DNA from: Bacteroidota bacterium
Lineage (GTDB): Bacteria > Bacteroidota > Bacteroidia > NS11-12g > UBA9320
DNA: 64,000 bases
Assembly: GCA_016124755.1 (NCBI GenBank)
Contig: WGNA01000006.1
Coordinates: forward strand, 62,001-126,000
Direction: 5' to 3'
Positions within the stretch are counted from its first letter, which is position 1; each line of letters begins with the position of its first letter. The notes beneath the pieces were generated by a model. The model saw only the letters and a program-made list of their open reading frames with translations, was not told the origin of the DNA and did not search any database. The translations under genes and the position numbers were made by a program. Of the stretch, positions 28,104 to 36,971 are shown piece by piece.

Positions 28104-30329
28104 TTAGAATCTGAATTTTCTTGTCAGTGTTACTCCAAAATAAGAGTAACCGTCATTTTTAGCACTGGAAGACCTTCTTGTTCCGGGCTTTATTCCATTG
28201 GGATTTGAAAGCTGAACGGCAATAGTGCCCAAATCCGGATTGGCCTTTTCCATATATTCATCGGTCTGAAATTTTCCTGTACTTACATCGTCCAGATAAT
28301 CGGTAAAGACTTTATTATAGGTATAGGAAACACCGATGGTAGTGTATTTATTAAGATGTTTTGTGAGCTTGATTCCCATTGGAATTCCTACTCCGTATTT
28401 ACTGTAAGGTGTGGCCTGACCTTCGGTTCTCAATGGACGGAGATCGTACCATCGTCCTTCGTTGTTTATCTGAGATTGCGGATTAAAATAATATCCGGTA
28501 ATACCGATAAAGGCAGAAGGAACAATACTCCGCATTTTGCGGTATCGACTGAGTCGGTACTCACCAATAATTCCCAGATCGTAAATGGTAGTTCTTACAG
28601 AAAGTCCTCTGGCGAAGTTGGTTCCCCGTTTCGCTCCGAGAATTGAAGACCTGTCGTCGGCACCGGCTATCACCAAGTTATTCTGGGCAATCTCAATGCG
28701 GATTCGTTCGGTGAAGTTGTAACCAAACCGGAACCCGAGATTAGGCCGAAGGTTGTTTAGAGATATCGCCACATTGGTGTAGGCCAAGTCTCCGAAATAA
28801 AGAGTAGTTCCGCCAAATACGGCAACGTCCCAGTATTTTGAACGCCACATGGTGTCATCCGGATCCAGTTCCGGAACTACATTTTTTAAGGTGGTATCCC
28901 TCAACTCGTCTACGGTTGGTAACGGGAATTCACCTTCATCATAAAGTCTGGGTGTTGTTTGCTCCACTCTTGGAATTTTGAGGAAGCTTTCGTACCCGGA
29001 AAGAAACACATTATTCTTGATCAGGAAATTTTTTAAACCCACGTGTACATCGGGAACCATAAAGCCATTTTCGTCGACCAGACCCTGAACCATGATGTAA
29101 CCGTTAGGTCGCATCTTGATAATACGGTCGTGAATCGAAACCTGAACCTTTTGATTCATGTTCGAAAATTCGAGTTTGTGGTTAAGCGATTCGTAGCGGA
29201 GTGTGTCGTCCATCAGATAGATGTAGGTCACCTGAAATTTATCGCTAACTGTCACCGGACGGTTGGCAATCATTTCAATCTGGCTTGTGTATTCATTCAC
29301 TGTTACATCCTTGTGCAGATCATCAATGCGAACACCATCAACCGCAATTTTATAAATATGTCCGTTTGTAGTTGAATAGGGTTTTAAAGGAAGGTCGTTA
29401 TATAAAAGGAGTGGAGCTCTTTGAGATGAAATCATTTGTTTCATCATTTCATCCAGATCTTTAGTCGCGTTTTCACCAAAGAAATTTCCATTTACATCCA
29501 AAAAATCGGCAGATCCTACGGCTGTAATATTTACCGGAAAAAATTCTACCGTATCTTCCAGTACGAGGCTTCCGTAATTAAAACAGAATGAGTTCCCTTT
29601 TATTATCGGCTCCATTCCTCTGGTAAGCACAGCATTTTCATTCAGGAAAACCGGAGTAGTAAAAATACCGTTTAATGAACGTCCGATGAATTCGTTTCTG
29701 GAGAAGACATTGTCCTTTAAAACAAGTTTCAGCAGATCTGCTGTGGCTTCAGCGAACATCACACTTCCACTGTTATTCGAAAATGTGTTGCCCTGAATGA
29801 GTAAGGTAACGGGATCGTTGGTTAACACTTTGTCGAGTTCCCGGAACTCAATATAAACTCCGTTCTCGATGTGATGTTGAAACTGACTGTTTTTGATTTC
29901 AACATTTCGTCTCGACCAATTCTTCTCAAAGAGAAACGGTTTTAAAACACCTTCGAATCGGGTATAATTTACTTTTATGTTTTGCTGATTTGCTTCGCTT
30001 ATTACGAAACCGACTCCAGGCTGATCCGCTTTGTAGTTTTTAAATTCAATGAATTTATTTGGAGCACCTTGCAGGTCAAGTCCGCCTTTTATCTGAATCG
30101 CGGCTTTCGGATAGAACAAAATTGTTTTGCCGGCGCCAAGTGTGAGAGTCGCATTTTCTTCCACCACTACTTTTCCTTTCACGATAATCGTGTCGGCTGC
30201 CAGAGAAAGATCTCGGTTGATAGTAGCCGGCAATATTTGCCTGGTGGTTTGCGCATTTGCTGCAGTGAAACCCAGCGTGATCAAAGTTATCACCCAGGCC
30301 CTTATCTCTGTTTTTAAATACCTTTTCAT
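28104..30329 (-). CDS. Outer-membrane protein: beta-helix plus PorG/DUF6089-like barrel
   Basis: A 741-residue exported protein (signal peptide to AANA, residue 26). Residues 40-290 look like a right-handed beta-helix: short repeated strand-turn units such as VEIKNSQFQHHIENGVYI, LLIQGNTFSNNSGS and LVLKDNVFSRN. Residues 320-430 look like Ig-type strands. From about 499 a barrel begins with WDVAVFGGTTLYFGDL and NLGFRFGYNFTERIRIE, the pattern of DUF6089/PorG proteins, and it ends in Phe (FGVTLTRKFRF). PorG is the T9SS outer-membrane protein that holds the PorK-PorN ring, so this is a likely outer-membrane partner for the GldL/GldM-like pair encoded just upstream. The domain assignments rest on my reading of sequence patterns. 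Confidence 0.75.
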   Translation of the reverse strand: MKRYLKTEIRAWVITLITLGFTAANAQTTRQILPATINRDLSLAADTIIVKGKVVVEENATLTLGAGKTILFYPKAAIQIKGGLDLQGAPNKFIEFKNYKADQPGVGFVISEANQQNIKVNYTRFEGVLKPFLFEKNWSRRNVEIKNSQFQHHIENGVYIEFRELDKVLTNDPVTLLIQGNTFSNNSGSVMFAEATADLLKLVLKDNVFSRNEFIGRSLNGIFTTPVFLNENAVLTRGMEPIIKGNSFCFNYGSLVLEDTVEFFPVNITAVGSADFLDVNGNFFGENATKDLDEMMKQMISSQRAPLLLYNDLPLKPYSTTNGHIYKIAVDGVRIDDLHKDVTVNEYTSQIEMIANRPVTVSDKFQVTYIYLMDDTLRYESLNHKLEFSNMNQKVQVSIHDRIIKMRPNGYIMVQGLVDENGFMVPDVHVGLKNFLIKNNVFLSGYESFLKIPRVEQTTPRLYDEGEFPLPTVDELRDTTLKNVVPELDPDDTMWRSKYWDVAVFGGTTLYFGDLAYTNVAISLNNLRPNLGFRFGYNFTERIRIEIAQNNLVIAGADDRSSILGAKRGTNFARGLSVRTTIYDLGIIGEYRLSRYRKMRSIVPSAFIGITGYYFNPQSQINNEGRWYDLRPLRTEGQATPYSKYGVGIPMGIKLTKHLNKYTTIGVSYTYNKVFTDYLDDVSTGKFQTDEYMEKANPDLGTIAVQLSNPNGIKPGTRRSSSAKNDGYSYFGVTLTRKFRF

Positions 30330-30344
30330 AATAGTAGTAGTTGT

Positions 30345-32036
30345 TTATTGAACGGTATAGGTTAGAGGGGCAACATCAATGTCTTTCCCCAGAGAGGACT
30401 TAGCCTTAATGTTGCTAAAGATAAGTATATCTCCGGTTTTTACCTTTTTTAAAGCATCCAGAGAAACCGTGTTTAATGAATTTCCTGAGTTGGAAATGGG
30501 TTGGAGAATAGATGTATGGTTGTTATAAATCACCGTGAAATCAAAGTGAGAAACATAAAACTGCTCACTTACGAGATACTCCTGTGATTCGATCTGAACA
30601 TTCTTCACATTTCCAATTTCTTCAACTGTCAGCACGCTTCCGTTCGATTTGCCGAGAATCACAGCCGACGGTGTTGATAGTTCCCGAACCACAAATTGCT
30701 TTTCGGCGACCTTCACAAATCCGTATGGCATCTTGGCAAATATTTCAACCAATACAATCCCGGGACGATAAACACGAGCATAGAAGTTACTGCCTTTTTT
30801 CAGGATCTGTCCTTCGGAGATTTTTGCCGTAAGACCTTCCGTATCTTCAAATTCCGATGTTTTTACATTGAGGCTATTGTCAATTCCGACGTAGAGCGTC
30901 CCCATCTGATTGTTTTGCAGAACAGGATCGAGATCCATCACTTTAATGAACTTGTCGGTTGACTTATCACCGCTGTTAAACTTAATGCTGTAATATCCTT
31001 TAACCTTTGGAACAAACATGAAGTTCCCGGGTGAAGTCATGGTAACGTTTTCAATTTCTCCGTCCGGGTTGCGAAGTCGCACACTCACCGGCATTGTGTT
31101 TTTACCGTTCTCGTAATTCACATGAAAGCGAACCGGTTTTCCAACAGCATATACCGAATCCGAAACCGATTCAACACTTAAAAATGCAGGACTTTTGGGC
31201 CCTTTAGGTGTTTCGGGAGTTTCTACTTTTTTAGGTGTTTCTTCTTTAGGAGTTTCTTTAGAAGTTTTGCCATTGGGATTAGTGGAGGCTTTATACGATT
31301 TAATGTGTTCCAGATTGCCTTTTAGCTCATTGTTTTGCATAATGATTTTGGCAATTTCCTCCGGAACAACTCTGGGTTGAATAGAAGCAACCTGCTCAAT
31401 AATTTTACCCACCGTGAAAGTTCTTGCTTCTTCAACACGGCCTTTGAAGTGAGACAAATTCAGCAAGGCAACGTTCAACGGATTTTTCTTGAAGTAAAAG
31501 TGTTCGATTGAAACAAAATCACCATCAGATCTTCGCATCATTTCAGGTAATGGCATTATAGAATCCAGAATGGCAGCATCTTCTGCAGAGAGAAGTTCGA
31601 TGAGATCTTGTTTATACTTTCTCAGACTGGAAACGAGATTGGTCGCATTTCCTTCAGAGATCATATAAGAATTGGATGGGTTTTCACTTTTACCGTTTTT
31701 CAGATAATCGTACTTGTTAAAACCGCTTCTCTTGATCAGTTCCAGTTTCATTTCTTCGATGTTCTGAATCTGAGCATCGGAGAGTTCATCAACAGCTATA
31801 ATCTTGAGTTTGGTTTTGTTAAAGAGTTCGGCATCCTTCTGAACATAGCTCAACACGAGCATATTGTATTTTGAAGAATGTCTCTCAACTTCATTGCACA
31901 AATGGTTTAATGAGGTGTTCGTGATATAGGTTGTGTCAACAAAGTCGGAAGGGATAAACGAAAAGAGGAAAGCCAGAAAAATCAGATAGAGCAGATTGAT
32001 GGCCTTCTGACGGAGTTTTTGAGACTTACTTTCCAT
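30345..32036 (-). CDS. GldM-like periplasmic motor/stator protein
   Basis: A 563-residue GldM/PorM-type protein. The N-terminus LRQKAINLLYLIFLAFLF matches the GldM transmembrane helix, and Arg9 sits exactly where the functionally important Arg9 of Flavobacterium johnsoniae GldM lies. The C-terminal domain has the GldM pattern: MGTLYVGIDNSLNV, then VVRELSTPSAVILGKSNG. Between the N-terminal part and the C-terminal domains lies an unusual Lys/Pro/Glu-rich linker (residues 255-290, KEETPKKVETPETPKGPK). The start is ATG 32036, four bases after the GldL-like stop. With its partner it would form a proton-driven inner-membrane rotor. It is a paralogue, not the canonical gene, because no gldK or gldN is adjacent. 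Confidence 0.85.
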   Translation of the reverse strand: MESKSQKLRQKAINLLYLIFLAFLFSFIPSDFVDTTYITNTSLNHLCNEVERHSSKYNMLVLSYVQKDAELFNKTKLKIIAVDELSDAQIQNIEEMKLELIKRSGFNKYDYLKNGKSENPSNSYMISEGNATNLVSSLRKYKQDLIELLSAEDAAILDSIMPLPEMMRRSDGDFVSIEHFYFKKNPLNVALLNLSHFKGRVEEARTFTVGKIIEQVASIQPRVVPEEIAKIIMQNNELKGNLEHIKSYKASTNPNGKTSKETPKEETPKKVETPETPKGPKSPAFLSVESVSDSVYAVGKPVRFHVNYENGKNTMPVSVRLRNPDGEIENVTMTSPGNFMFVPKVKGYYSIKFNSGDKSTDKFIKVMDLDPVLQNNQMGTLYVGIDNSLNVKTSEFEDTEGLTAKISEGQILKKGSNFYARVYRPGIVLVEIFAKMPYGFVKVAEKQFVVRELSTPSAVILGKSNGSVLTVEEIGNVKNVQIESQEYLVSEQFYVSHFDFTVIYNNHTSILQPISNSGNSLNTVSLDALKKVKTGDILIFSNIKAKSSLGKDIDVAPLTYTVQ

Positions 32037-32040
32037 GGTA

Positions 32041-32541
32041 TTAGAATCTATAGTTCTCAAATTCTCTCAATTTCTCATTCGCATTTGCGATTTTGATCTT
32101 GAGACTGTTGATCTCCTTCTGATAGTCAAGCGTTGAATCATTTACGATTTCATAATTCGATTCAAGCTTTTCAACATACTTCGTGAGTTTTTGAGTGGCG
32201 TTGTTTAATACATCCACCGAGTTGTTCAATGCCAGAATCGATTCCATCATCTGGCGAATCTGTTGCTCGTGGGTAATCTCAACTCCATCGGCAGAAATAA
32301 TGGGTTCCTCCGCTTCTGCTTTTTCTCTGGATAATTGAGGGAAGACACGGTCCCAATGGAAAACCTTGGGAACCTGTACGGGTTGTGACCCTGAAATAAT
32401 AAAGATCAGAGCCTCGCCGATCAGTCCGATCACGAACAATATGTCCGCGCCATTCCAACCAACAAATTTGAACAGAGCTGCAATAAGAATAATCGCTGCT
32501 CCGAGTCCATAAAAGAAGTTTAGTAAATCAAACTTTCGCAT
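32041..32541 (-). CDS. GldL-like inner-membrane motor protein
   Basis: A 166-residue GldL/PorL-type protein. Two membrane helices (residues 12-27 and 33-50) are joined by a short turn in LFKFVGWNGADILFVIG. Helix 2 carries Glu43 in GEALIFIISGSQPV, the conserved glutamate type that binds protons in GldL. The cytoplasmic tail is a coiled coil (about 95-160). Canonical GldL usually has LFKxxHWPGA, so Gly replaces the His here. It is the first gene of a minus-strand operon with a GldM-like gene. Known GldLM pairs form 5:2 proton-powered motors for T9SS and gliding. Confidence 0.85.
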   Translation of the reverse strand: MRKFDLLNFFYGLGAAIILIAALFKFVGWNGADILFVIGLIGEALIFIISGSQPVQVPKVFHWDRVFPQLSREKAEAEEPIISADGVEITHEQQIRQMMESILALNNSVDVLNNATQKLTKYVEKLESNYEIVNDSTLDYQKEINSLKIKIANANEKLREFENYRF

Positions 32542-32787
32542 GTGTGATAAGTTTTAAAATGTTGTCGCTGTTTAACTAATCACATCAGGTTTTTCAAACG
32601 GTATGCCACCGGATTTTGGGTGACTCAATGTTTATGTTAGGCTGTAGTATCTACAAATAGGTTTTTAGGTATAAAGTGTTGAAAAATAGTATTTTAAAGA
32701 ACGTTAATCGCGATGTTTCGTTTGCTGATCCATCGAATCGCAGGTTAAATGCTAATCCGGAATATTCCCATTATTAGAAACATTCCG
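32542..32787. other. Promoter region of the GldLM-like operon
   Basis: A 246-base AT-rich gap upstream of the GldL-like start. No clear TAnnTTTG with proper spacing was found; TACCGTTTG on the minus strand near 32600 is the nearest approximation. No gene is seen. Confidence 0.35.
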
Positions 32788-34419
32788 TTAATTATTCCCT
32801 TTATGAAACGGATATTCATATTGGGTTGGTGAAACAAAAGTTTCCTTTATGGTGCGCATACTAACCCATCTCATGAGGTTCACTTTCGCTCCGGCTTTGT
32901 CATTCGTTCCGGATCCTCTGGCTCCTCCAAATGGTTGTTGCCCCACTACTGCACCTGTGGGTTTATCATTAATATAAAAGTTACCGGCAGAATTAGACAA
33001 CATACGAGTTGCCACTTCCACGGCGTAACGATCTTTTGAGAAGATGCTTCCGGTTAATGCGTACATACTCGACTCATCCAGAATTTTCATGGTATCCTCA
33101 AACTTTTCGTCTTCATATACATATAAGGTGAGCACAGGCCCGAAAATTTCCTCGCACATGGTGGTGTATTTCGGATCCTTTGCAAGCAACACAGTCGGTT
33201 CTATGAAATAACCAACTTCTGAAGAGTAATTTCCTCCGTGGACGATTTCAATTCCGTCTCTTTTTGCATTGGCTATGTAACCTGAGATTTTATCAAAGGC
33301 TTTTTTGTCGATTACCGCATTTATGAAATTCGTCAAATCCTCAACCGGTCCCATTTTCATATCATCCAACATCGAACAAAGTCTGGATTTAACTTCCGGC
33401 CATAAACTCTGCGGGATATAAGCGCGTGATGCAGCAGAACACTTTTGCCCCTGAAATTCGAAAGCTCCGCGCGCAAGTGCAACGGCCACTTCCTGAGGAT
33501 CTGCAGATTTGTGAACCATAACGAAATCCTTTCCGCCTGTTTCTCCAACGATTCTCGGGTAGCTTCGGTAATTGGCAATATTGTTTCCGATCTCTTTCCA
33601 CAAATGCTGGAAAACACCCGTTGAACCGGTAAAATGCAATCCGGCAAAGTCGGGATGTTTGAAAATTACATCTCCTGCCACCGGCCCGGAAACATAAACC
33701 AGATTAATCACACCATCAGGTAAGCCTGCTTCTTTAAAGACTTTCATGATTACCTGAGCCGAATAGATCTGAGATTCTGCCGGCTTCCAAACTACAGTGT
33801 TTCCCATCAAAGCCGGAGTTCCCGGAAGGTTCCCTGCAATCGAGGTGAAATTAAAAGGTGTTAAAGCGAAAATGAATCCTTCCAAAGGCCGGTATTCCAA
33901 ACGGTTCCAAACACCGGGTGAATTTTCCGGTGGTTGTTCCGAATAGATCTCGCTCATGTATTGAACATTGAAACGGAAGAAATCTATTAGTTCACAAGCC
34001 GCATCAATTTCTGCCTGATACGGATTTTTACTTTGGCAAAGCATGGTCGCCGCATTAATCTCAGCACGGTATGGTCCGGCAATTAACTCCGCAGCTTTTA
34101 AAAATATAGAAGCTCTGTTTTCCCAACTCAGGTTTGCCCATTCCGTTTTAGCAGCTAGTGCAGCATCAATCGCTTGCTTCACATGACTCGCATCTCCCTG
34201 ATGATATTCTCCTAAGGTGTGTTTGATATCATGTGGTGGATGAATCGAATGTGTATTCCCGGTTCTGATTTCAACACCATTAATATACATAGGTATATCG
34301 CGGTGTTGATTTCTGAGTTCCTGGATTTTGTTTTTTAATTCGAGAGTTTCAGGATTTCCGGGCGCATACGATTTAACAGGTTCGTTTTTGGCAACCGGGA
34401 CTTTGAAAAAGCCGTTCAT
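32788..34419 (-). CDS. pruA: L-glutamate gamma-semialdehyde dehydrogenase
   Basis: The second step of proline breakdown: oxidises glutamate semialdehyde/P5C to glutamate with NAD. The 543-residue aldehyde dehydrogenase has the catalytic Cys in GQKCSAASRAYIP (about residue 328), the general base Glu in GETGGKDFVM (about 291), and the NAD motif FTGSTGVFQHLW (about 265). The length fits stand-alone PruA; the PutA proline dehydrogenase half is not fused. It ends a minus-strand run and is preceded by a pseudouridine synthase gene. Confidence 0.95.
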   Translation of the reverse strand: MNGFFKVPVAKNEPVKSYAPGNPETLELKNKIQELRNQHRDIPMYINGVEIRTGNTHSIHPPHDIKHTLGEYHQGDASHVKQAIDAALAAKTEWANLSWENRASIFLKAAELIAGPYRAEINAATMLCQSKNPYQAEIDAACELIDFFRFNVQYMSEIYSEQPPENSPGVWNRLEYRPLEGFIFALTPFNFTSIAGNLPGTPALMGNTVVWKPAESQIYSAQVIMKVFKEAGLPDGVINLVYVSGPVAGDVIFKHPDFAGLHFTGSTGVFQHLWKEIGNNIANYRSYPRIVGETGGKDFVMVHKSADPQEVAVALARGAFEFQGQKCSAASRAYIPQSLWPEVKSRLCSMLDDMKMGPVEDLTNFINAVIDKKAFDKISGYIANAKRDGIEIVHGGNYSSEVGYFIEPTVLLAKDPKYTTMCEEIFGPVLTLYVYEDEKFEDTMKILDESSMYALTGSIFSKDRYAVEVATRMLSNSAGNFYINDKPTGAVVGQQPFGGARGSGTNDKAGAKVNLMRWVSMRTIKETFVSPTQYEYPFHKGNN

Positions 34420-34469
34420 CAGGGTAATAATCTGAATTTAGTTGATACTTTTATTAAAGATCTCAGAAC

Positions 34470-35174
34470 TTAAGATCCAACTCCTTCGAAAGACTCGAAA
34501 AACTTCCAGTTCATCTCATCCGGCAAAGGGCAGCGCAAAATTATCTTTTCTTTTTTTACAGGATGCAGGAATTCAAGGCTTTTGGCGTGAAGGTAAATCA
34601 TGTTACCTCTGCCGGATTTGCTTCCGTACTTTACATCGCCAACTATGGGCAATCCGATCTTTGACAATTGCACCCGAATCTGATGCGGGCGACCGGTTAC
34701 CGGTAAAACCTCCAATAAAAACTTGTGATTGGCAGTACCTATATAATGGTATGAAAGTTCCGCTCTTTTCGAACCTTTTACTTCTTTAAGATGTGCTCGT
34801 GCTTCGTTTTTTTGAGAATCTTTTGTTAAAAAATGAATGAGCTTTCCATACAACTGATCCGGTTTGTGATCGACCAATGCGAGATATTTCTTCGTGATTT
34901 TTTTATCTCTGAATAACTCGTTCATCCTAACTAAAGCCTTACTCGTTTTAGCAAAAAGAACCAGCCCGCTCACCGGTCGATCGAGGCGGTGAATAGTTCC
35001 CACGAAGGCATCGCCGGGCTTGTTATATTTTTTTCTAAGGTATTCACCAACGATTTCATTCAGTGCCGTATCGCCACTTTCATCACTTTGAACCAACATT
35101 CCGGAAGGTTTGTTGATCGCAATCAAATGATTGTCTTCAAAGAGCACCGCATCTTCAATTCTCCAGTGATCCAT
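34470..35174 (-). CDS. RluA-family RNA pseudouridine synthase
   Basis: Makes pseudouridine in rRNA or tRNA. The 234-residue protein has the catalytic motif HRLDRPVSGLVLFAKTSKAL (HRLD at residues 63-66) and the family segments AINKPSGMLVQSD at the N-terminus and VLPVTGRPHQIRVQLSKIGLPI. There is no N-terminal S4 domain, so it is shorter than RluC or RluD. The exact target cannot be told. It follows murB after 6 bases and is in the same operon. Confidence 0.9.
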   Translation of the reverse strand: MDHWRIEDAVLFEDNHLIAINKPSGMLVQSDESGDTALNEIVGEYLRKKYNKPGDAFVGTIHRLDRPVSGLVLFAKTSKALVRMNELFRDKKITKKYLALVDHKPDQLYGKLIHFLTKDSQKNEARAHLKEVKGSKRAELSYHYIGTANHKFLLEVLPVTGRPHQIRVQLSKIGLPIVGDVKYGSKSGRGNMIYLHAKSLEFLHPVKKEKIILRCPLPDEMNWKFFESFEGVGS

Positions 35175-35180
35175 TCTTTA

Positions 35181-36173
35181 TTAATTAATAATGTTTACTT
35201 CCGGATCCAGTTGAATCCCGAATTTTTCTTTAACCGTTGAAATTACCCGGTTTGCATGTTCTAAAATTTCCTTTCCTGTTGCTCCACCGTAATTTACAAT
35301 TACTAACGCCTGTTGCTTATGACTTCCGGTATTTCCAAAAACTTCTCCTTTTAAACCGGATTGTTCGATGAGCCAACCTGCCGGTATTTTAACCGAATCT
35401 CCCGAAAGATAACCCGGAAGATTTTCAAATTTTGATTTTAAGGAATTGAATAATTCGGAACTGATAACCGGATTTTTAAAAAAGCTTCCGGCGTTTCCCA
35501 AAACCGCAGGATCCGGTAATTTACTTCTGCGTATTTTGATCACTGCATCGGCAACATCCCGAATGGTATATTCCCGATTGATGGTTGAGAGTTCCTCTTT
35601 AATTGCACCGTACTCAATATTGAGTTTGTGTTTTTTAGTAAGTTGAAGAACTAAATGTGTGATGATAAAATCGCCTTTTAGTTCCTTTTTAAAGATACTG
35701 TCCCGATAACCGAATCGACAAGTTGTATTATCGAAAAACATCCAATCACCGGTTGATATCTGATATGCTGTGACTGATTCCAGCACATCTTTTATTTCAA
35801 CTCCGTAAGCACCAATATTCTGAATCGGCGCAGCACCTGCACATCCCGGAATTAGTGCGAGATTTTCGATTCCACCCCAATTATTCGCAATGGCAAACTC
35901 AACCACTTCATGCCAGATTTCCCCGGCACCAATTCTCAGCCAAACATGGTTTTCGTCTTCCCGTATTTTTTCCTTTCCGGTAATCCGGTTCAGAATAATT
36001 GCTCCGTCAAAGTCATGACTGAAAAGAACATTGCTGCCACCTCCCAGAATCATGAAATGTTGATCACCCAATGTGTTTAACAGGTTTTCGATTTCCTGTT
36101 CCGATTTTAATTCATAAATCTCCCGTGCGGAAACATCAATCCCAAAGGTGTTAAGGCTTTTTAATGATTTCAT
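35181..36173 (-). CDS. murB: UDP-N-acetylenolpyruvoylglucosamine reductase
   Basis: Second step of peptidoglycan precursor synthesis: NADPH-dependent reduction of UDP-GlcNAc-enolpyruvate. The 330-residue type I enzyme has the FAD-binding ILGGGSNVLF (about 43-52), IPGCAGAAPIQNIGAYG (about 107-123), YRDSIFK (type I signature) and GNAGSFFKNP with the active-site Ser (about 226). It lies between a GT2 glycosyltransferase and an rRNA pseudouridine synthase, with gaps of only 5 and 6 bases. Confidence 0.95.
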   Translation of the reverse strand: MKSLKSLNTFGIDVSAREIYELKSEQEIENLLNTLGDQHFMILGGGSNVLFSHDFDGAIILNRITGKEKIREDENHVWLRIGAGEIWHEVVEFAIANNWGGIENLALIPGCAGAAPIQNIGAYGVEIKDVLESVTAYQISTGDWMFFDNTTCRFGYRDSIFKKELKGDFIITHLVLQLTKKHKLNIEYGAIKEELSTINREYTIRDVADAVIKIRRSKLPDPAVLGNAGSFFKNPVISSELFNSLKSKFENLPGYLSGDSVKIPAGWLIEQSGLKGEVFGNTGSHKQQALVIVNYGGATGKEILEHANRVISTVKEKFGIQLDPEVNIIN

Positions 36174-36178
36174 TCGGA

Positions 36179-36928
36179 CTAATGTTTTTGTGATAATTCC
36201 TGAAAGTATTTATATCGCAGCCATTTCGATCGGGCAGAGTTTCTGGAAATAATGAATCCCGGATCTCCATCCATAAAGCCTAATTTGAGGAAATAACATT
36301 TGATAAAAGTTTTGATATAGCCCCAGACACCATCAAGCCAAGTCACCTTTTTCCCGTTCATCTTTTTTCCCTCGGCAGCCAGCCGGGCATATTTGTGAAT
36401 GGTCTGCATTTGGTGATCACTGTCGCGCACAGTTTGATGTATGATATGGCCGCGGAGTGAAGTTACCGACCCTGTTGTTTCCAACATTTCGTGAACCGGA
36501 CCGCCGCTCCAATTCGAATTTCTGCGATCGAAAATGCGGATTTTCCAATCGGGATACCAACCACAATGTTTGATGAAAATATCACCGAAGTAGTTTTTGC
36601 GTCGCATCTGACAAGGAGGAACAAATCCCCGAATTTTCAGATCCAATAATTCGTTTTGTAATTGTTCATCAAGGCGTTCATCAGCATCAATACTTAAAAT
36701 TGTATTGTAGGCGGCCAAGGTATTTGCGAAGTTTTTCGTTTGGGCAAAACCTTCCCATTCCCGCTGATGAAAATTAACTTTCCACTGTTCGCAGATCTCT
36801 TTTGTTCGATCGGTGCTAAAGGAATCGAGAACGACGATTTCATCGGCAATACCTTTTAATGATTGAAGACAACCCTCGATGGTGGTTTCTTCATTAAGTG
36901 TGATCACAACCGCTGAAAGTTTCTGCAT
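36179..36928 (-). CDS. GT2 family glycosyltransferase
   Basis: A 249-residue GT-A glycosyltransferase. It begins KLSAVVITLNEETTIEGCL, with the metal-binding DxD-like LSIDADERL near residue 81 and SIEVV-type donor contacts upstream. The size and pattern resemble LPS core or lipid A related GT2 enzymes (WaaE/KdtX-like). It heads the GT2-murB-pseudouridine synthase-pruA run, which supports an envelope role. The donor sugar is unknown. Confidence 0.85.
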   Translation of the reverse strand: MQKLSAVVITLNEETTIEGCLQSLKGIADEIVVLDSFSTDRTKEICEQWKVNFHQREWEGFAQTKNFANTLAAYNTILSIDADERLDEQLQNELLDLKIRGFVPPCQMRRKNYFGDIFIKHCGWYPDWKIRIFDRRNSNWSGGPVHEMLETTGSVTSLRGHIIHQTVRDSDHQMQTIHKYARLAAEGKKMNGKKVTWLDGVWGYIKTFIKCYFLKLGFMDGDPGFIISRNSARSKWLRYKYFQELSQKH

Positions 36929-36971
36929 TACCGGCTGTGGTTGTTGGATTTAAAATTACGTATGAAATAAA

